Assembly (NCBI RefSeq): GCF_024519725.1
Contig: NZ_JALJRK010000019.1
Coordinates: 28,800-92,799 of the forward strand
Direction: 5' to 3'
Source: Microvirga sp. Mcv34
GTDB lineage: Bacteria > Pseudomonadota > Alphaproteobacteria > Rhizobiales > Beijerinckiaceae
Length of the DNA: 64,000 bases
Part shown: positions 27,193-35,457 of the stretch, in pieces
How positions within the stretch are numbered: position 1 is the stretch's first letter
How the letters are laid out: the number at the start of each line of letters is the position of its first letter
Notes under the pieces: model-generated
What the model was told of the DNA's origin: nothing
What the model saw: the letters and a program-made list of their open reading frames with translations, nothing else
Databases searched by the model: none
Made by a program: the position numbers and the translations under genes

Positions 27193-27680
27193 CGGGGACG
27201 CTCCACATCGGGAAAGAGGCCGATGACCGGTTCGGGCCGCCGGGCGGTAGGCAGGACGGCCGAAGAGGCCGCGGGACGGGGCGGAGCGGACGGCCGGGCT
27301 TCGAGCCAGCGGGTGAAGGCCTTGGCCTCCGCGTCGTCCTGATCCTCGGCCGTGACCGCATCGACCATCGCCATGCCGCGGCGGCCCAAGGTCCAGCGCC
27401 GCAGGCTGTTGGCCTCGAGCCCGATCAGGGCTTGGAGCAGCAGCTGCGCGACGGAGCCGGCCAGCGGATGCACGTCGAGCAGGGTCAGGAGGCCGCCGAA
27501 GGCGAAGACGACGATCAGCACGCCGATCCCGGCGAGCCAGAGCCGGTGGTAGAAGAACCACAGGAACGTGAAGAAGAAGGCCCCCCAGGAGAAGGCGTCC
27601 TTCACGAGCTCGGATTGCTCCAGAACTGTGGGATCGCCCGGCCGCGCGTCGCGCGGGAGGTGCAGGGTATAGGTGGTCAT
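27189..27680 (-). CDS. DUF2628 membrane protein in the his operon
   Basis: This 163-residue protein has the DUF2628 pattern: a short head, [21 protein letters not shown] as a first hydrophobic block, a second helix, and [20 protein letters not shown] sequence (here [18 protein letters not shown]), followed by a Pro/Ala-rich tail. The function is unknown. DUF2628 genes often lie between hisB and hisH in Alphaproteobacteria, and here the stop overlaps the hisH TTG, so it is translated with the pathway. Confidence 0.9.
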   Translation of the reverse strand: MTTYTLHLPRDARPGDPTVLEQSELVKDAFSWGAFFFTFLWFFYHRLWLAGIGVLIVVFAFGGLLTLLDVHPLAGSVAQLLLQALIGLEANSLRRWTLGRRGMAMVDAVTAEDQDDAEAKAFTRWLEARPSAPPRPAASSAVLPTARRPEPVIGLFPDVERPR

Positions 27681-27753
27681 GGCGACGTTTCCTCAAGTCC
27701 CGTCCGGTGAGGTGACGCTGGCGTGCCCGCCGGACAGGAGTCTTGGTTAGAAC

Positions 27754-28341
27754 TTATAGCGTACCTTTGGTGGAGGGAACGCGGCCCTCTTCCCTTGGGT
27801 CCAGTGCCACGGCCTGACGCAAGGCCCGTGCCAAGCCCTTGAAGCAGCTCTCGGCGATATGGTGGCTGTTCTCCCCGTAGAGCGTCTCCACGTGGAGCGT
27901 CAGCCCGGCATTGATGGCGAAGGCCTGATGGAACTCGCGCACCAGCTCGGTGTCGAAAACGCCGATCTTCTCCGTCGGGAAGGTGGTCCGGAACACCAGG
28001 AAGGGACGGCCCGATATGTCGAGGGCGACGCGCGTCAAGGTCTCGTCCATGGGGAGATGGATGTCGGCGTAGCGCGAGATGCCCTTTTTATCGCCAAGCG
28101 CCTGCAGGATGGCCTGACCGAGCGCGATGCCTGTATCCTCGGTCGTATGATGCTGGTCCACGTGCAGGTCGCCGGTCACCTTCACGGTCAGGTCGAAGAG
28201 ACCGTGTCGGGCGAACAGTTCGAGCATATGGTCGAGGAAGCCGACCCCCGTGGAGATCTCGGCCTTGCCGGTGCCATCGAGGGCGATCGACACGGCGACA
28301 TCGGTCTCGGCGGTGCGACGGCTGACGCTCGCGGAGCGCAT
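27754..28341 (-). CDS. hisB: Imidazoleglycerol-phosphate dehydratase
   Basis: HisB removes water from imidazole glycerol phosphate and is manganese-dependent. This 195-residue protein has [27 protein letters not shown] and [17 protein letters not shown], the His-rich metal motifs. It is monofunctional, without the HAD phosphatase part of enteric HisB. AAAGGA stands 8 nt before the ATG at 28341; the ATG directly before it (28344) is equally possible. It is the first gene of the leftward his unit. Confidence 0.96.
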   Translation of the reverse strand: MRSASVSRRTAETDVAVSIALDGTGKAEISTGVGFLDHMLELFARHGLFDLTVKVTGDLHVDQHHTTEDTGIALGQAILQALGDKKGISRYADIHLPMDETLTRVALDISGRPFLVFRTTFPTEKIGVFDTELVREFHQAFAINAGLTLHVETLYGENSHHIAESCFKGLARALRQAVALDPREEGRVPSTKGTL

Positions 28342-28463
28342 CATCAAAATCCTTTGCGGAACCAGAGACGGGCCTTCTAGCAAGCCGCGGCGAGAAATGC
28401 CACCCGCGTTGCTTTTGGCTGATGAATGATTAAGTCAGACCTCAGGCGCCTGATAAAACTCCA

Positions 28464-28568
28464 CCTCGTCCTGAGGAGCGGCCGGAGGCTGTATCTCGAA
28501 GGACGGTCCAGAGAAAGCTGGAGACGCCTCGTCCTTCGAGACGGCCTGACGGCCTCCTCAGGATGAGG
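28464..28568. repeat. Nested inverted repeat (CCTCGTCCTGAGGAG / TCTCGAAGGACG family)
   Basis: CCTCGTCCTGAGGAG at 28464-28478 pairs with 28554-28568 (one mismatch). Inside it TCTCGAAGGACG at 28494-28505 pairs perfectly with 28530-28541. The pair looks like two head-to-head copies of a short intergenic repeat I recall from Rhizobiales genomes. It sits in the divergent gap between hisB and hslV. Confidence 0.7.
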
Positions 28569-28631
28569 CTCGTGTTGCGTTTGTAAGGCGCGCATTGCTC
28601 ATGACGTATTTCCCTCTGCCGGAGCCCTGCC

Positions 28632-29186
28632 TTGTCCGAAGACGCCACCCCCCGCATGCATGCCACCACGATCCTCATGGTCCGCAAGGGCGGCCGCGTC
28701 GTCATCGGAGGCGACGGGCAGGTGAGCCTCGGCCAGACCGTGGTGAAAGGCAATGCGCGCAAGGTCCGCCGCCTCGCCAAGGGGGGCGTGATCGGCGGCT
28801 TTGCCGGGTCCACGGCCGACGCCTTCACCCTGTTCGAGCGCCTCGAGGCCAAGCTCGAGCAATATCCCGGCCAGCTCACCCGCGCCTGCGTCGAGCTCAC
28901 CAAGGACTGGCGCACCGACCGCTACCTGCGCCGCCTGGAGGCCATGATGCTCGTGGCCGACAAGGAGGTGGGCCTGCTGCTCTCCGGCGCCGGCGACGTG
29001 CTGGAGCCGGAAAACGGCATCATGGCCATCGGGTCCGGCGGCAATTACGCCCTCGCGGCCGCGCGGGCCCTCGCCGATTCGAGCATGGACGCGGAGGCCA
29101 TCGTGCGCCGGTCCCTGGCCATTGCGGCCGAGATCTGCGTCTATACCAACGCCAACATCGTCATCGAGACCTTGGACCTCGCCTGA
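28632..29186 (+). CDS. hslV: ATP-dependent protease peptidase subunit HslV
   Basis: HslV is the proteasome-like peptidase of the HslUV complex. This 184-residue protein has a short propeptide, and cleavage before Thr12 in [11 protein letters not shown] would free the catalytic N-terminal threonine. [22 protein letters not shown] and the C-terminal [12 protein letters not shown] follow the family. The start is TTG at 28632 with GGAG upstream. hslU follows after 130 bp that contain a small GC hairpin near 29206-29222. Confidence 0.96.
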   Translation: MSEDATPRMHATTILMVRKGGRVVIGGDGQVSLGQTVVKGNARKVRRLAKGGVIGGFAGSTADAFTLFERLEAKLEQYPGQLTRACVELTKDWRTDRYLRRLEAMMLVADKEVGLLLSGAGDVLEPENGIMAIGSGGNYALAAARALADSSMDAEAIVRRSLAIAAEICVYTNANIVIETLDLA

Positions 29187-29316
29187 TCCCACGTGTCAGC
29201 CCCGGCGGCCGCAAAGCGGCCGGGAGAAAAAGGACACGAAAGCCTTGATTGTGGATCCCCTTCCTTCCGGCAGCCGATGCTGCCTCCGGCCGGGGACGAC
29301 ACCGGAAGATGAAGTC

Positions 29317-30627
29317 ATGACCACGTTTTCTCCCCGCGAAATCGTTTCCGAACTCGACCGTTACATCGTCGGCCAGAACGACGCCAAGCGCGCGGTCGCC
29401 ATCGCCCTGCGCAACCGCTGGCGCCGGCAGCAGCTGGAAGGTCATCTCCGCGAGGAGGTGGCGCCAAAGAACATCCTGATGATCGGGCCGACCGGCTGCG
29501 GCAAAACCGAGATCTCCCGCCGTCTCGCCAAGCTTGCCAATGCACCCTTCCTCAAGGTCGAGGCGACCAAGTTCACGGAAGTGGGTTATGTGGGCCGCGA
29601 CGTGGAGCAGATCGTGCGCGATCTGGTGGAGATCGGCATCGGCCTCGTGAAGGAGGAGCGCCGCCGGCAGGTGCAGGCGAAGGCGCATGTGGCCGCTGAG
29701 GAGCGCGTGCTCGACGCTCTGGTCGGCTCGACCGCGAGCGCCGCCACGCGCGATGCGTTCCGGCGCAAGCTGCGCACGAACGAGCTCGACGAGAAGGAGA
29801 TCGAGATCGAGCTGCAATCGGGCGGAGGACAGGGGATGCCGATGTTCGAGATTCCCGGCATGCCCGGAGCTTCGGTCGGGGCGATCAACCTCTCCGACAT
29901 GTTCGGCAAGGCCTTCGGCGGACAGCGCAAGACGCGCCGCACAACCGTGCGCGAGGCTTATGAGCCGCTGGTGACGGAAGAGGCCGACAAGATGCTCGAC
30001 CAGGATGCCATCGTCCAGGAGGCCCTGCGCCAGGTGGAGAACAACGGCATCGTGTTCCTCGACGAGATCGACAAGATCGCCGGCCGCGAGGGCCGCACCG
30101 GCGCGGATGTCTCGCGCGAAGGCGTGCAGCGCGATCTGCTGCCGCTGATCGAGGGCACCACCGTGTCGACGAAGCACGGGTCGGTGAAGACCGACCACAT
30201 CCTTTTCATCGCATCTGGCGCGTTCCATGTGTCGAAGCCCTCGGACCTGCTGCCCGAGCTGCAGGGCCGCCTGCCGATCCGCGTCGAGCTTTCGCCGCTG
30301 ACGGTGGAGGATTTCAAGCGCATCCTCACGGAGACGGAAGCGAGCCTCATCAAGCAGTCGGTTGCGCTGCTACAGACGGAAGGCGTGAACCTCGTCTTCA
30401 CGGACGATGCCATCGACGCCTTGGCCCAGGTGGCCGTCGACGTGAACAACTCGGTCGAGAACATCGGCGCGCGTCGCCTGCAGACGGTGCTGGAGCGCGT
30501 TCTCGACGACGTCTCCTTCACGGCGCCCGACCGCTCCGGCGAAACGGTGACCGTCGATGCCGCCTATGTCCGCGGCGAGGTGGAGACGCTGGCGAAGAAC
30601 ACGGATCTGAGCCGGTTCATTCTTTGA
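29317..30627 (+). CDS. hslU: ATP-dependent protease ATPase subunit HslU
   Basis: HslU is the AAA+ unfoldase that feeds HslV. This 436-residue protein has the Walker [16 protein letters not shown], Walker [16 protein letters not shown], an I domain between about 110 and 240, and the C-terminal NTDLSRFIL tail that inserts into HslV. The ATG at 29317 ([19 protein letters not shown]) is the family start. In-frame sequence upstream runs into hslV and is not coding. Confidence 0.97.
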   Translation: MTTFSPREIVSELDRYIVGQNDAKRAVAIALRNRWRRQQLEGHLREEVAPKNILMIGPTGCGKTEISRRLAKLANAPFLKVEATKFTEVGYVGRDVEQIVRDLVEIGIGLVKEERRRQVQAKAHVAAEERVLDALVGSTASAATRDAFRRKLRTNELDEKEIEIELQSGGGQGMPMFEIPGMPGASVGAINLSDMFGKAFGGQRKTRRTTVREAYEPLVTEEADKMLDQDAIVQEALRQVENNGIVFLDEIDKIAGREGRTGADVSREGVQRDLLPLIEGTTVSTKHGSVKTDHILFIASGAFHVSKPSDLLPELQGRLPIRVELSPLTVEDFKRILTETEASLIKQSVALLQTEGVNLVFTDDAIDALAQVAVDVNNSVENIGARRLQTVLERVLDDVSFTAPDRSGETVTVDAAYVRGEVETLAKNTDLSRFIL

Positions 30628-30640
30628 TCGCACGCTTCAT

Positions 30641-30668
30641 GTCATGGCCGGCCCTGTGCCGGCCATCC
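30641..30668. repeat. Short GGCCGG palindrome after hslU
   Basis: ATGGCCGG (30644-30651) pairs perfectly with CCGGCCAT (30659-30666) around CCCTGTG, 14 bp after the hslU stop. About 45 bp on, CTACCGGGACAAGCCTGGTGATG (30712-30734, given in part) repeats the core seen at 1968 and 44684. It may end hslU transcripts but lacks a T-run. Confidence 0.5.
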
Positions 30669-30741
30669 CGATGAGGTGTAGCACCGCGCTTCGTACAATC
30701 GAGACTACCGGGACAAGCCTGGTGATGCCGAGACGGCGGGC

Positions 30742-31542
30742 ATGGAACCACTGCCCCGATTCGCGACTTGCATCGGGATGAATCCGGACCTTCAGGACCT
30801 CAAAGAGAAGGCGCTGGCGATCCATAGGCGCCTCTGCGAGGTCTATGGCTGTCCGATTCCCTACTTCCATTCCCTCGATCCCGTGAGCGAGCTGATCTCC
30901 TCGCTCCTGTCCCATCGCACCCGCAATGCGGATTCGGGACGCGCCTTCAAGGCGCTGAGAGCCCGGTATGCCGATTGGCGCGCCATGATGAACGCGCCGA
31001 CCGAAGAGGTGGAAGAAACGATCCAGGGCGTCACGTGGCCCGAGCAGAAGGCGCCGCGCCTGCAGGCGGTGCTGCACGCCATCGAGGAGCGGCATGGCGG
31101 CCTTTCGCTCGATTTCCTCGACACCATGCCGGTCGAGGAAGCGAGGGCATGGCTCGAGAGCATTCCAGGGATAGGGCCGAAGACGAGCGCGGCGGTGCTG
31201 TCGTTCTCGCAATTGCGGAAGGCCGCTCTTCCGGTGGACAGCCATCATCATCGGGTGGCGCAGCGTACGGGGCTCATTCCGCAATCGATGGCCGTCGGAC
31301 CGTCCCACGCGGTGCTCGCCGCCCTGCTGCCTGAAGACTGGGACGCGCAGCAGGTCTACGACCACCACGAAGTCATGATGCTGCACGGTCAGCGCTGCTG
31401 CTTCTTCAAGAGCCCCGCCTGCGAACGCTGCGCGGTTCTCGATCTCTGCCCGACGGGACAGGGACGCATGGAGGGCAGGCGCAGCGTCTTGCGACAGCCC
31501 AAGACAGCCTCGGATCTGCGCTCTTCGCGTGCCCGCGAGTGA
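30742..31542 (+). CDS. Endonuclease III-like DNA glycosylase (HhH-GPD, 4Fe-4S)
   Basis: This protein of up to 266 residues is a HhH-GPD base-excision enzyme. The hairpin LESIPGIGPKTSAAVL carries the lysine of bifunctional endonuclease III, and VDSHHHRVAQR carries the catalytic Asp. A cluster motif C-x6-C-x2-C-x5-C is complete in CFFKSPACERCAVLDLC. It is a divergent branch, not the canonical Nth. The start may be ATG 30742 or ATG 30778 (MNPDLQDLKEK); neither has a strong ribosome binding site. It is followed by an EcfG promoter of the next gene. Confidence 0.88.
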   Translation: MEPLPRFATCIGMNPDLQDLKEKALAIHRRLCEVYGCPIPYFHSLDPVSELISSLLSHRTRNADSGRAFKALRARYADWRAMMNAPTEEVEETIQGVTWPEQKAPRLQAVLHAIEERHGGLSLDFLDTMPVEEARAWLESIPGIGPKTSAAVLSFSQLRKAALPVDSHHHRVAQRTGLIPQSMAVGPSHAVLAALLPEDWDAQQVYDHHEVMMLHGQRCCFFKSPACERCAVLDLCPTGQGRMEGRRSVLRQPKTASDLRSSRARE

Positions 31543-31564
31543 TAAAGCGGATTCTCCCGAAAGC

Positions 31565-31590
31565 GGAACCGTTCAAAGGGTTCCCGCGTT
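31565..31590 (+). promoter_or_regulatory. EcfG-type general stress promoter before BA14K gene 1
   Basis: GGAAC (31565-31569), a 17-bp spacer and CGTT (31587-31590) match the alphaproteobacterial EcfG consensus GGAAC-N16/17-CGTT exactly. The ATG of the BA14K gene is 27 bp downstream. The -35 is also part of the dyad GGAACC-N8-GGTTCC. Confidence 0.8.
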
Positions 31591-31617
31591 TTCCTCCCAG
31601 GATGGGAGGAGCTGGCC

Positions 31618-32229
31618 ATGCGAAAATTCATCTTCGCCGCTCTGGCCACAGCCGTGCTCGTTCCGGCGTCAATGTTCGCCGGTTCAGCCTCCGCGCAGGT
31701 GGTGCCTTTTTCCAAATTCCAGCAGCTGATTGAACACGACCAGGTCACCATCGACTATGCCGCTCGCGGCGGTCATGGCGGTGGAGGACGCGTCCATGGC
31801 GCCGCGATGAGACGCCCGGTCGGCATGCACGCGGGCGCCTATCGGGGTTATCGCGGGAACGTCGCCCGTGCGGGCGTCTACCGGGGCCATATCGCCCGTG
31901 CAGGAGCCTATCGCGGCGTTGCGACCTATCCCTATGCGGTTCGCTCCTACCACCGGCCTTATGCCGCTTATGGACGGCCTTACTATCGCGGCTCGTATTA
32001 CCGGCCCTACTACGGTGGAGCCTATCGCCCCTATTATGGCGGCTCCTACTACCCCTATGGTGCGGCAGCGGCCGGCGCCTTGATCGGCGGCGCCATCGCG
32101 TCGCAGCCCGTGGTAACGGGAAGCGTCGGGTCCAATGCCTCCGCCTATTGTGCGCAGCGCTACCGTTCCTACAATCCGGCGACCGGCACATTCACCGGCT
32201 ATGATGGGCGGCAGCATCCCTGCCCGTGA
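31618..32229 (+). CDS. BA14K-family secreted protein with Gly/Tyr/Arg-rich middle
   Basis: This 203-residue protein has a Sec signal peptide to about residue 26 (FAGSASAQ). The low-complexity middle is built of YRG, YY and RPYYG units. The C-terminal BA14K motif is YCAQRYRSYNPATGTFTGYDG, given in part, ending HPCP. BA14K proteins were described in Brucella as immunoreactive lectin-like surface proteins. GGGAGGAG precedes the ATG, and an EcfG promoter and a clean terminator frame it as a single-gene unit. Its neighbour at 32409 is a paralogue. Confidence 0.9.
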   Translation: MRKFIFAALATAVLVPASMFAGSASAQVVPFSKFQQLIEHDQVTIDYAARGGHGGGGRVHGAAMRRPVGMHAGAYRGYRGNVARAGVYRGHIARAGAYRGVATYPYAVRSYHRPYAAYGRPYYRGSYYRPYYGGAYRPYYGGSYYPYGAAAAGALIGGAIASQPVVTGSVGSNASAYCAQRYRSYNPATGTFTGYDGRQHPCP

Positions 32230-32253
32230 CGATCTCTTTTCTCAAGCAAAGCG

Positions 32254-32280
32254 AAACGGGCCTTTTCGGCCCGTTTTCGT
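32254..32280 (+). terminator. Rho-independent terminator after BA14K gene 1
   Basis: AAACGGGCC (32254-32262) pairs with GGCCCGTTT (32268-32276) around TTTTC, followed by a T-rich stretch. It lies 24 bp after the stop. Confidence 0.88.
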
Positions 32281-32354
32281 TTGGAAAAAAATCCTCTTCA
32301 ACGATCAAGAACCCTCACGTTCCCGCGAGAGATGACCCGAAATTCCTAAAGTGA

Positions 32355-32380
32355 GGAACGACCTCCGGGTCAAGGGCGTT
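32355..32380 (+). promoter_or_regulatory. EcfG-type general stress promoter before BA14K gene 2
   Basis: GGAAC (32355-32359), a 17-bp spacer and CGTT (32377-32380) match the EcfG consensus. The ATG of the second BA14K gene is 28 bp further on, nearly the same spacing as at the first copy. Confidence 0.8.
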
Positions 32381-32408
32381 CGCCTCCAACGATTGGAGGA
32401 GTTATCTC

Positions 32409-32870
32409 ATGCGTAAGTTTGTTATGGCCGCTGTCGCCGCGGCGGCCCTTGGTACCTTCGGCCTCGCCGCTCCGGCTTCTGCCGCCGAGACTCAGACGGC
32501 TCCCGTCAAGGAACTCGTCGCCGCTATGAAGAAGGGCGAGGTTCAGTCCAACTACGTGCAGTATCGCCGCCATTACCGCGGCGGCCCGCGTTATGTGGAT
32601 CGCCGGTACTACGCTCCGCGCCGCTATTACGGCAACCGCGGCTATTATTACCGCGGTAATCGAGGCAATGCCCTCGCGGCTGGCGCCCTGGGTCTCGCGA
32701 CCGGCGCCATCGTCGGCAGCGCCATCGCCCAGTCGCAGGCTCAGGCCGCTCCGACCTACGTGGCTCCTGGCGGCAGCGCGGCCGGCTACTGCGCCCAGCG
32801 CTTCAAGTCCTACGATCCGGCTTCGGGAACCTATCTCGGCTATGATGGCCTGCGCCATCCCTGCCCCTAA
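32409..32870 (+). CDS. BA14K-family secreted protein (second copy)
   Basis: This 153-residue paralogue of the preceding gene has a signal peptide to about residue 26 (PASAAE), a shorter YRRHYRGG/RRYY-rich middle, a hydrophobic stretch (ALAAGALGLATGAIVGSAIA), and the same C-terminal motif YCAQRFKSYDPASGTYLGYDG, given in part, ending HPCP. The hydrophobic segment before the motif also occurs in copy 1 and may anchor the C-terminal domain. GGAGGAG precedes the ATG. Separate promoter and terminator indicate independent transcription under the same stress sigma factor. Confidence 0.9.
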   Translation: MRKFVMAAVAAAALGTFGLAAPASAAETQTAPVKELVAAMKKGEVQSNYVQYRRHYRGGPRYVDRRYYAPRRYYGNRGYYYRGNRGNALAAGALGLATGAIVGSAIAQSQAQAAPTYVAPGGSAAGYCAQRFKSYDPASGTYLGYDGLRHPCP

Positions 32871-32892
32871 AATCGGTTAAGCTTGTACGAAC

Positions 32893-32922
32893 GAAGCGGG
32901 CCAATCGGCCCGCTTCTTTTTT
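32893..32922 (+). terminator. Rho-independent terminator after BA14K gene 2
   Basis: GAAGCGGGCC (32893-32902) pairs perfectly with GGCCCGCTTC (32907-32916) around AATC, followed by TTTTTT. It is 22 bp after the stop and 27 bp before the end of the convergent protease gene. Confidence 0.93.
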
Positions 32923-32949
32923 GCCGATAAGTCTTCCATGCATCGCCGC

Positions 32950-34836
32950 TTAAACGATCCAGATATCCGCAGCGCTCAAAATCATCTTGGCTTTCACGGC
33001 AGCGAACTTGATCGCGGCCTGATGCCCGTTTCCGTCAGGATCGTAGGACAGGACACCGGTGGCCTTGTTGTAGCCGATGCGGTCATTGCCATCCTTGGCC
33101 GAAGATCCGACGTAGAACTTGTCCTTCGAGAGCTTAACCGGTTTCGACAGCGATCCCTTACCTACGCCCTTGAAGAACTTGTCGTCGATCAGGATGCGAT
33201 CTTCCTTGGGCGTGAAATCGACGATCCGGTCGACATTGGTTTTCGCAACCCGCGTGTCGAAGACGAACACATCGCGCCCCACTCCGCCGGTCAGCAGGTC
33301 ATTGCCGGTGCCGCCGAAGAGAGAATCGTTGCCGAGGCCGCCCGACAGGGTGTCCTTGCCGGCGTAGCCGAAAATCTGCTCGTCGATGTCGGTTCCGGAA
33401 AAGACGTCGGCGCCGCTCGTTCCTCGCAAAATGGGAGAGGCCGGAGCGGGATTTGTTGGCGTTGAGGGTGTGGTGGGTGTTGTCGGTGTTGTCGGTGTCG
33501 TGGGAGTGGTCGGAGTCGTAGGTGTTGTTGGCGCGAGCGGGGCGCTTACAATCTGGCCGCCGAAGTTCAGGAACTGGACATCCTTCAGGATATCTCGCCC
33601 ATCGCCGTTCTGTCGCCAATCCGTTACCGTAACGGTTCCATCCTCATTCAGGGCGATGCCGTAATTCCCGAAAGCGCTGGAGAAGACTGCCGTGTTCGTG
33701 CCTGCGCCACCCTCCAAGCGGTCGTTGTTGGCACCGCCCTCCAGGGTGTCGTTGCCAGCATTGCCGATCAGGGTGTTGGCGGCTGCGTTGCCCGTTATCG
33801 TGTCGTTTCCTGCGCCGCCGTAGCCGTTTTCGATCAGCGATCGTGGATCGTTATTATACAGGCGTGCAAGCGCGAAATTGCCCGGTGCTAGCGTTGTGAC
33901 ATTTTGTGTCCAATCGAGATCCGAGAGCTGGGCCTCGTTGAAGGTCGAGAATTTTCCCGGCCTTAGATCGAGAGTCATATTCGTCTGAAAGTTGAACAGA
34001 TCAATGGTGTCCTCTCCACCGCCATCCCAGAGAGTCATGAAGACCTTGGCGTTTATGGCCGTGTCCTTGTATTGGCCGTCGATGAAAAAGTTACCGTCTG
34101 TATCCCATTGATAAGTGGTGTTCCCGTTCAAGTGATTATAATTGGCGCCATACAGATATTGCAGGGCGGCGATATCGTCCTGCATGTAGGTCGTCGGGTT
34201 GCCGTCGTTGGTCGGACCGTGGTTGAAGTCTATCGGAGCGCCCACATAGCTCCGGTACGTCATCAGAGAATAGCTCCACGTATCCTCGTCGGGAGGCAGA
34301 AAGAAGGGATCGTTCTGCGGCCCGCTCCCGAGATCTTCCGCGTGGCCATGCGATAGGCCCAGTGCATGTCCGAGTTCATGCATGATCGTCGCCAAGCCCC
34401 AATTGCCGACAAGATTGCCGCCGCCTGTCGGCAATCTTGTCGGCAGCGGATGCGTATATGTATAATCCGTGTTGGGATTCATCCAGATGTCGCCTTCGTA
34501 CGGCGAACCGTCTGGAAAGTATCCGACAGCAGTCCCTATAGCCCAGGTCATGGCAAACCTGATGTTGGCGACCGAGTTACTGTTGCTAATAGGAAGGAAC
34601 TGTAAATTCACGTAGGTTGAGACGAGATCCATGGCATACTTAAGAGCTTCCTGCTGTTGGCCGTTGACGGGTTGGAAGTGCTCATCGTATGGCTCGTTGT
34701 GGTAACCATAGCTGTTGCCATAAATGTAATTGGCGGCAGTTTGTGGGAAGCTGTAATAAAGAACGTCGCTATCCCACTTGTATGTGGTTAAAAGCGCATC
34801 AATAGATTGTATTCCAGGTCGATTAACGACAGACAT
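32950..34836 (-). CDS. M10 metalloprotease (serralysin-like) with RTX calcium repeats
   Basis: This 628-residue protein has the zinc site HELGHALGLSH (His153, Glu154, His157, His163) and the Met-turn SLMTYRSY near 192. RTX nonapeptides (GGAGNDTITG, GNAGNDTLEG) occupy about 340-380, and a second set (GGLGNDSLFG, GGTGNDLLTG) about 500-525. A PTT repeat linker at about 440-465 separates them. There is no Sec signal, so C-terminal type I secretion is likely, but no ABC exporter is in the window. The ATG at 34836 has GGGGGG upstream. Base composition is lower in GC than neighbours. Confidence 0.92.
   Translation of the reverse strand: MSVVNRPGIQSIDALLTTYKWDSDVLYYSFPQTAANYIYGNSYGYHNEPYDEHFQPVNGQQQEALKYAMDLVSTYVNLQFLPISNSNSVANIRFAMTWAIGTAVGYFPDGSPYEGDIWMNPNTDYTYTHPLPTRLPTGGGNLVGNWGLATIMHELGHALGLSHGHAEDLGSGPQNDPFFLPPDEDTWSYSLMTYRSYVGAPIDFNHGPTNDGNPTTYMQDDIAALQYLYGANYNHLNGNTTYQWDTDGNFFIDGQYKDTAINAKVFMTLWDGGGEDTIDLFNFQTNMTLDLRPGKFSTFNEAQLSDLDWTQNVTTLAPGNFALARLYNNDPRSLIENGYGGAGNDTITGNAAANTLIGNAGNDTLEGGANNDRLEGGAGTNTAVFSSAFGNYGIALNEDGTVTVTDWRQNGDGRDILKDVQFLNFGGQIVSAPLAPTTPTTPTTPTTPTTPTTPTTPSTPTNPAPASPILRGTSGADVFSGTDIDEQIFGYAGKDTLSGGLGNDSLFGGTGNDLLTGGVGRDVFVFDTRVAKTNVDRIVDFTPKEDRILIDDKFFKGVGKGSLSKPVKLSKDKFYVGSSAKDGNDRIGYNKATGVLSYDPDGNGHQAAIKFAAVKAKMILSAADIWIV
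34404..34445. repeat. Perfect 17-bp-arm inverted repeat inside the protease gene
   Basis: TGCCGACAAGATTGCCG (34404-34420) pairs without mismatch with 34429-34445 around CCGCCTGT. It encodes residues 131-144 (LPTRLPTGGGNLVG), just before the zinc motif. An arm this long in a coding region is unlikely by codon choice alone. Confidence 0.85.
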
Positions 34837-34919
34837 CAAGCCCCCCTGCACACAGGTTTGGGCTTGATGATATGTTATTTCAATTCAAGAAGGAAGCCTT
34901 CGGTGCTTCCCTTTCCAGT

Positions 34920-35270
34920 CTACTTCGCCGCGATCACCGCGATCTCGACCTTGAAGGCCGGTGCGGCGAGCTTCGCCTCCACGGTGGCGCGGGCGGGCGT
35001 GTTGCCGGCCGAGACCCAGGCGTCCCACACGGCGTTCATCTCCTGGAACGTACCCATGTCGGTGAGCCAGATATTGGCCATCAGGATCTTCGACTTGTCG
35101 GTGCCGGCTTCCGCCAGGAGACTGTCGATGATCGAGAGGATTTCCTTCGTCTGCTCGGTGACGCTTTGCCCGGCGCTCTGGCTGGCGACCTGGCCGGCGA
35201 GATAGACCGTGTTGCCGTGAACGACCGCGCCGCTCATGCGCGGGCCTGGCTTGATGCGTTGAATCGTCAT
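34920..35270 (-). CDS. RidA-family (YjgF/YER057c/UK114) protein
   Basis: This 116-residue RidA-superfamily protein has HGNTVYLAGQVA, an ARATVEAKLAAPAFKVEIAVIAA end strand, and the conserved Arg in PARATVE. The family forms trimers that deaminate reactive enamine/imine intermediates, though this subgroup starts with IQRIKPGPRMS and may differ from true RidA in substrate. It ends before a small GGAAGC/GCTTCC hairpin (34892-34910) that could stop it. Confidence 0.9.
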   Translation of the reverse strand: MTIQRIKPGPRMSGAVVHGNTVYLAGQVASQSAGQSVTEQTKEILSIIDSLLAEAGTDKSKILMANIWLTDMGTFQEMNAVWDAWVSAGNTPARATVEAKLAAPAFKVEIAVIAAK

Positions 35271-35378
35271 GACGTGCCTCTTTCCAGTCGATGAGGCTGC
35301 CCTTTTGGCCGTCTAGGAGCGAAGCGTAAAGGGCCGGCAGCCAAATTATGTGGATCGCCCCACCGCTTCGACAATCCT

Positions 35379-35403
35379 GGAACCGGGCCGCCTCGCGGTC
35401 GTT
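35379..35403 (+). promoter_or_regulatory. EcfG-type general stress promoter before DUF4142 gene
   Basis: GGAAC (35379-35383), a 16-bp spacer and CGTT (35400-35403) match the EcfG consensus exactly. The DUF4142 ATG is 54 bp downstream. Confidence 0.8.
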
Positions 35404-35457
35404 CATGGCTTACCTGTGATGCGTATCGCGAATTGTTTCGTTCAAACAAGGTGCATC

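Noticed and set aside
26542..27696. 384-residue reading that would fuse hisH to upstream sequence
   Set aside because: The first 168 codons are out-of-frame DUF2628 sequence; HisH homology starts exactly at the TTG at 27192.
33460..33540. Short tandem repeats as a CRISPR-like array
   Set aside because: The units are 9 bp, contiguous and in frame, coding the PTT linker of the protease.
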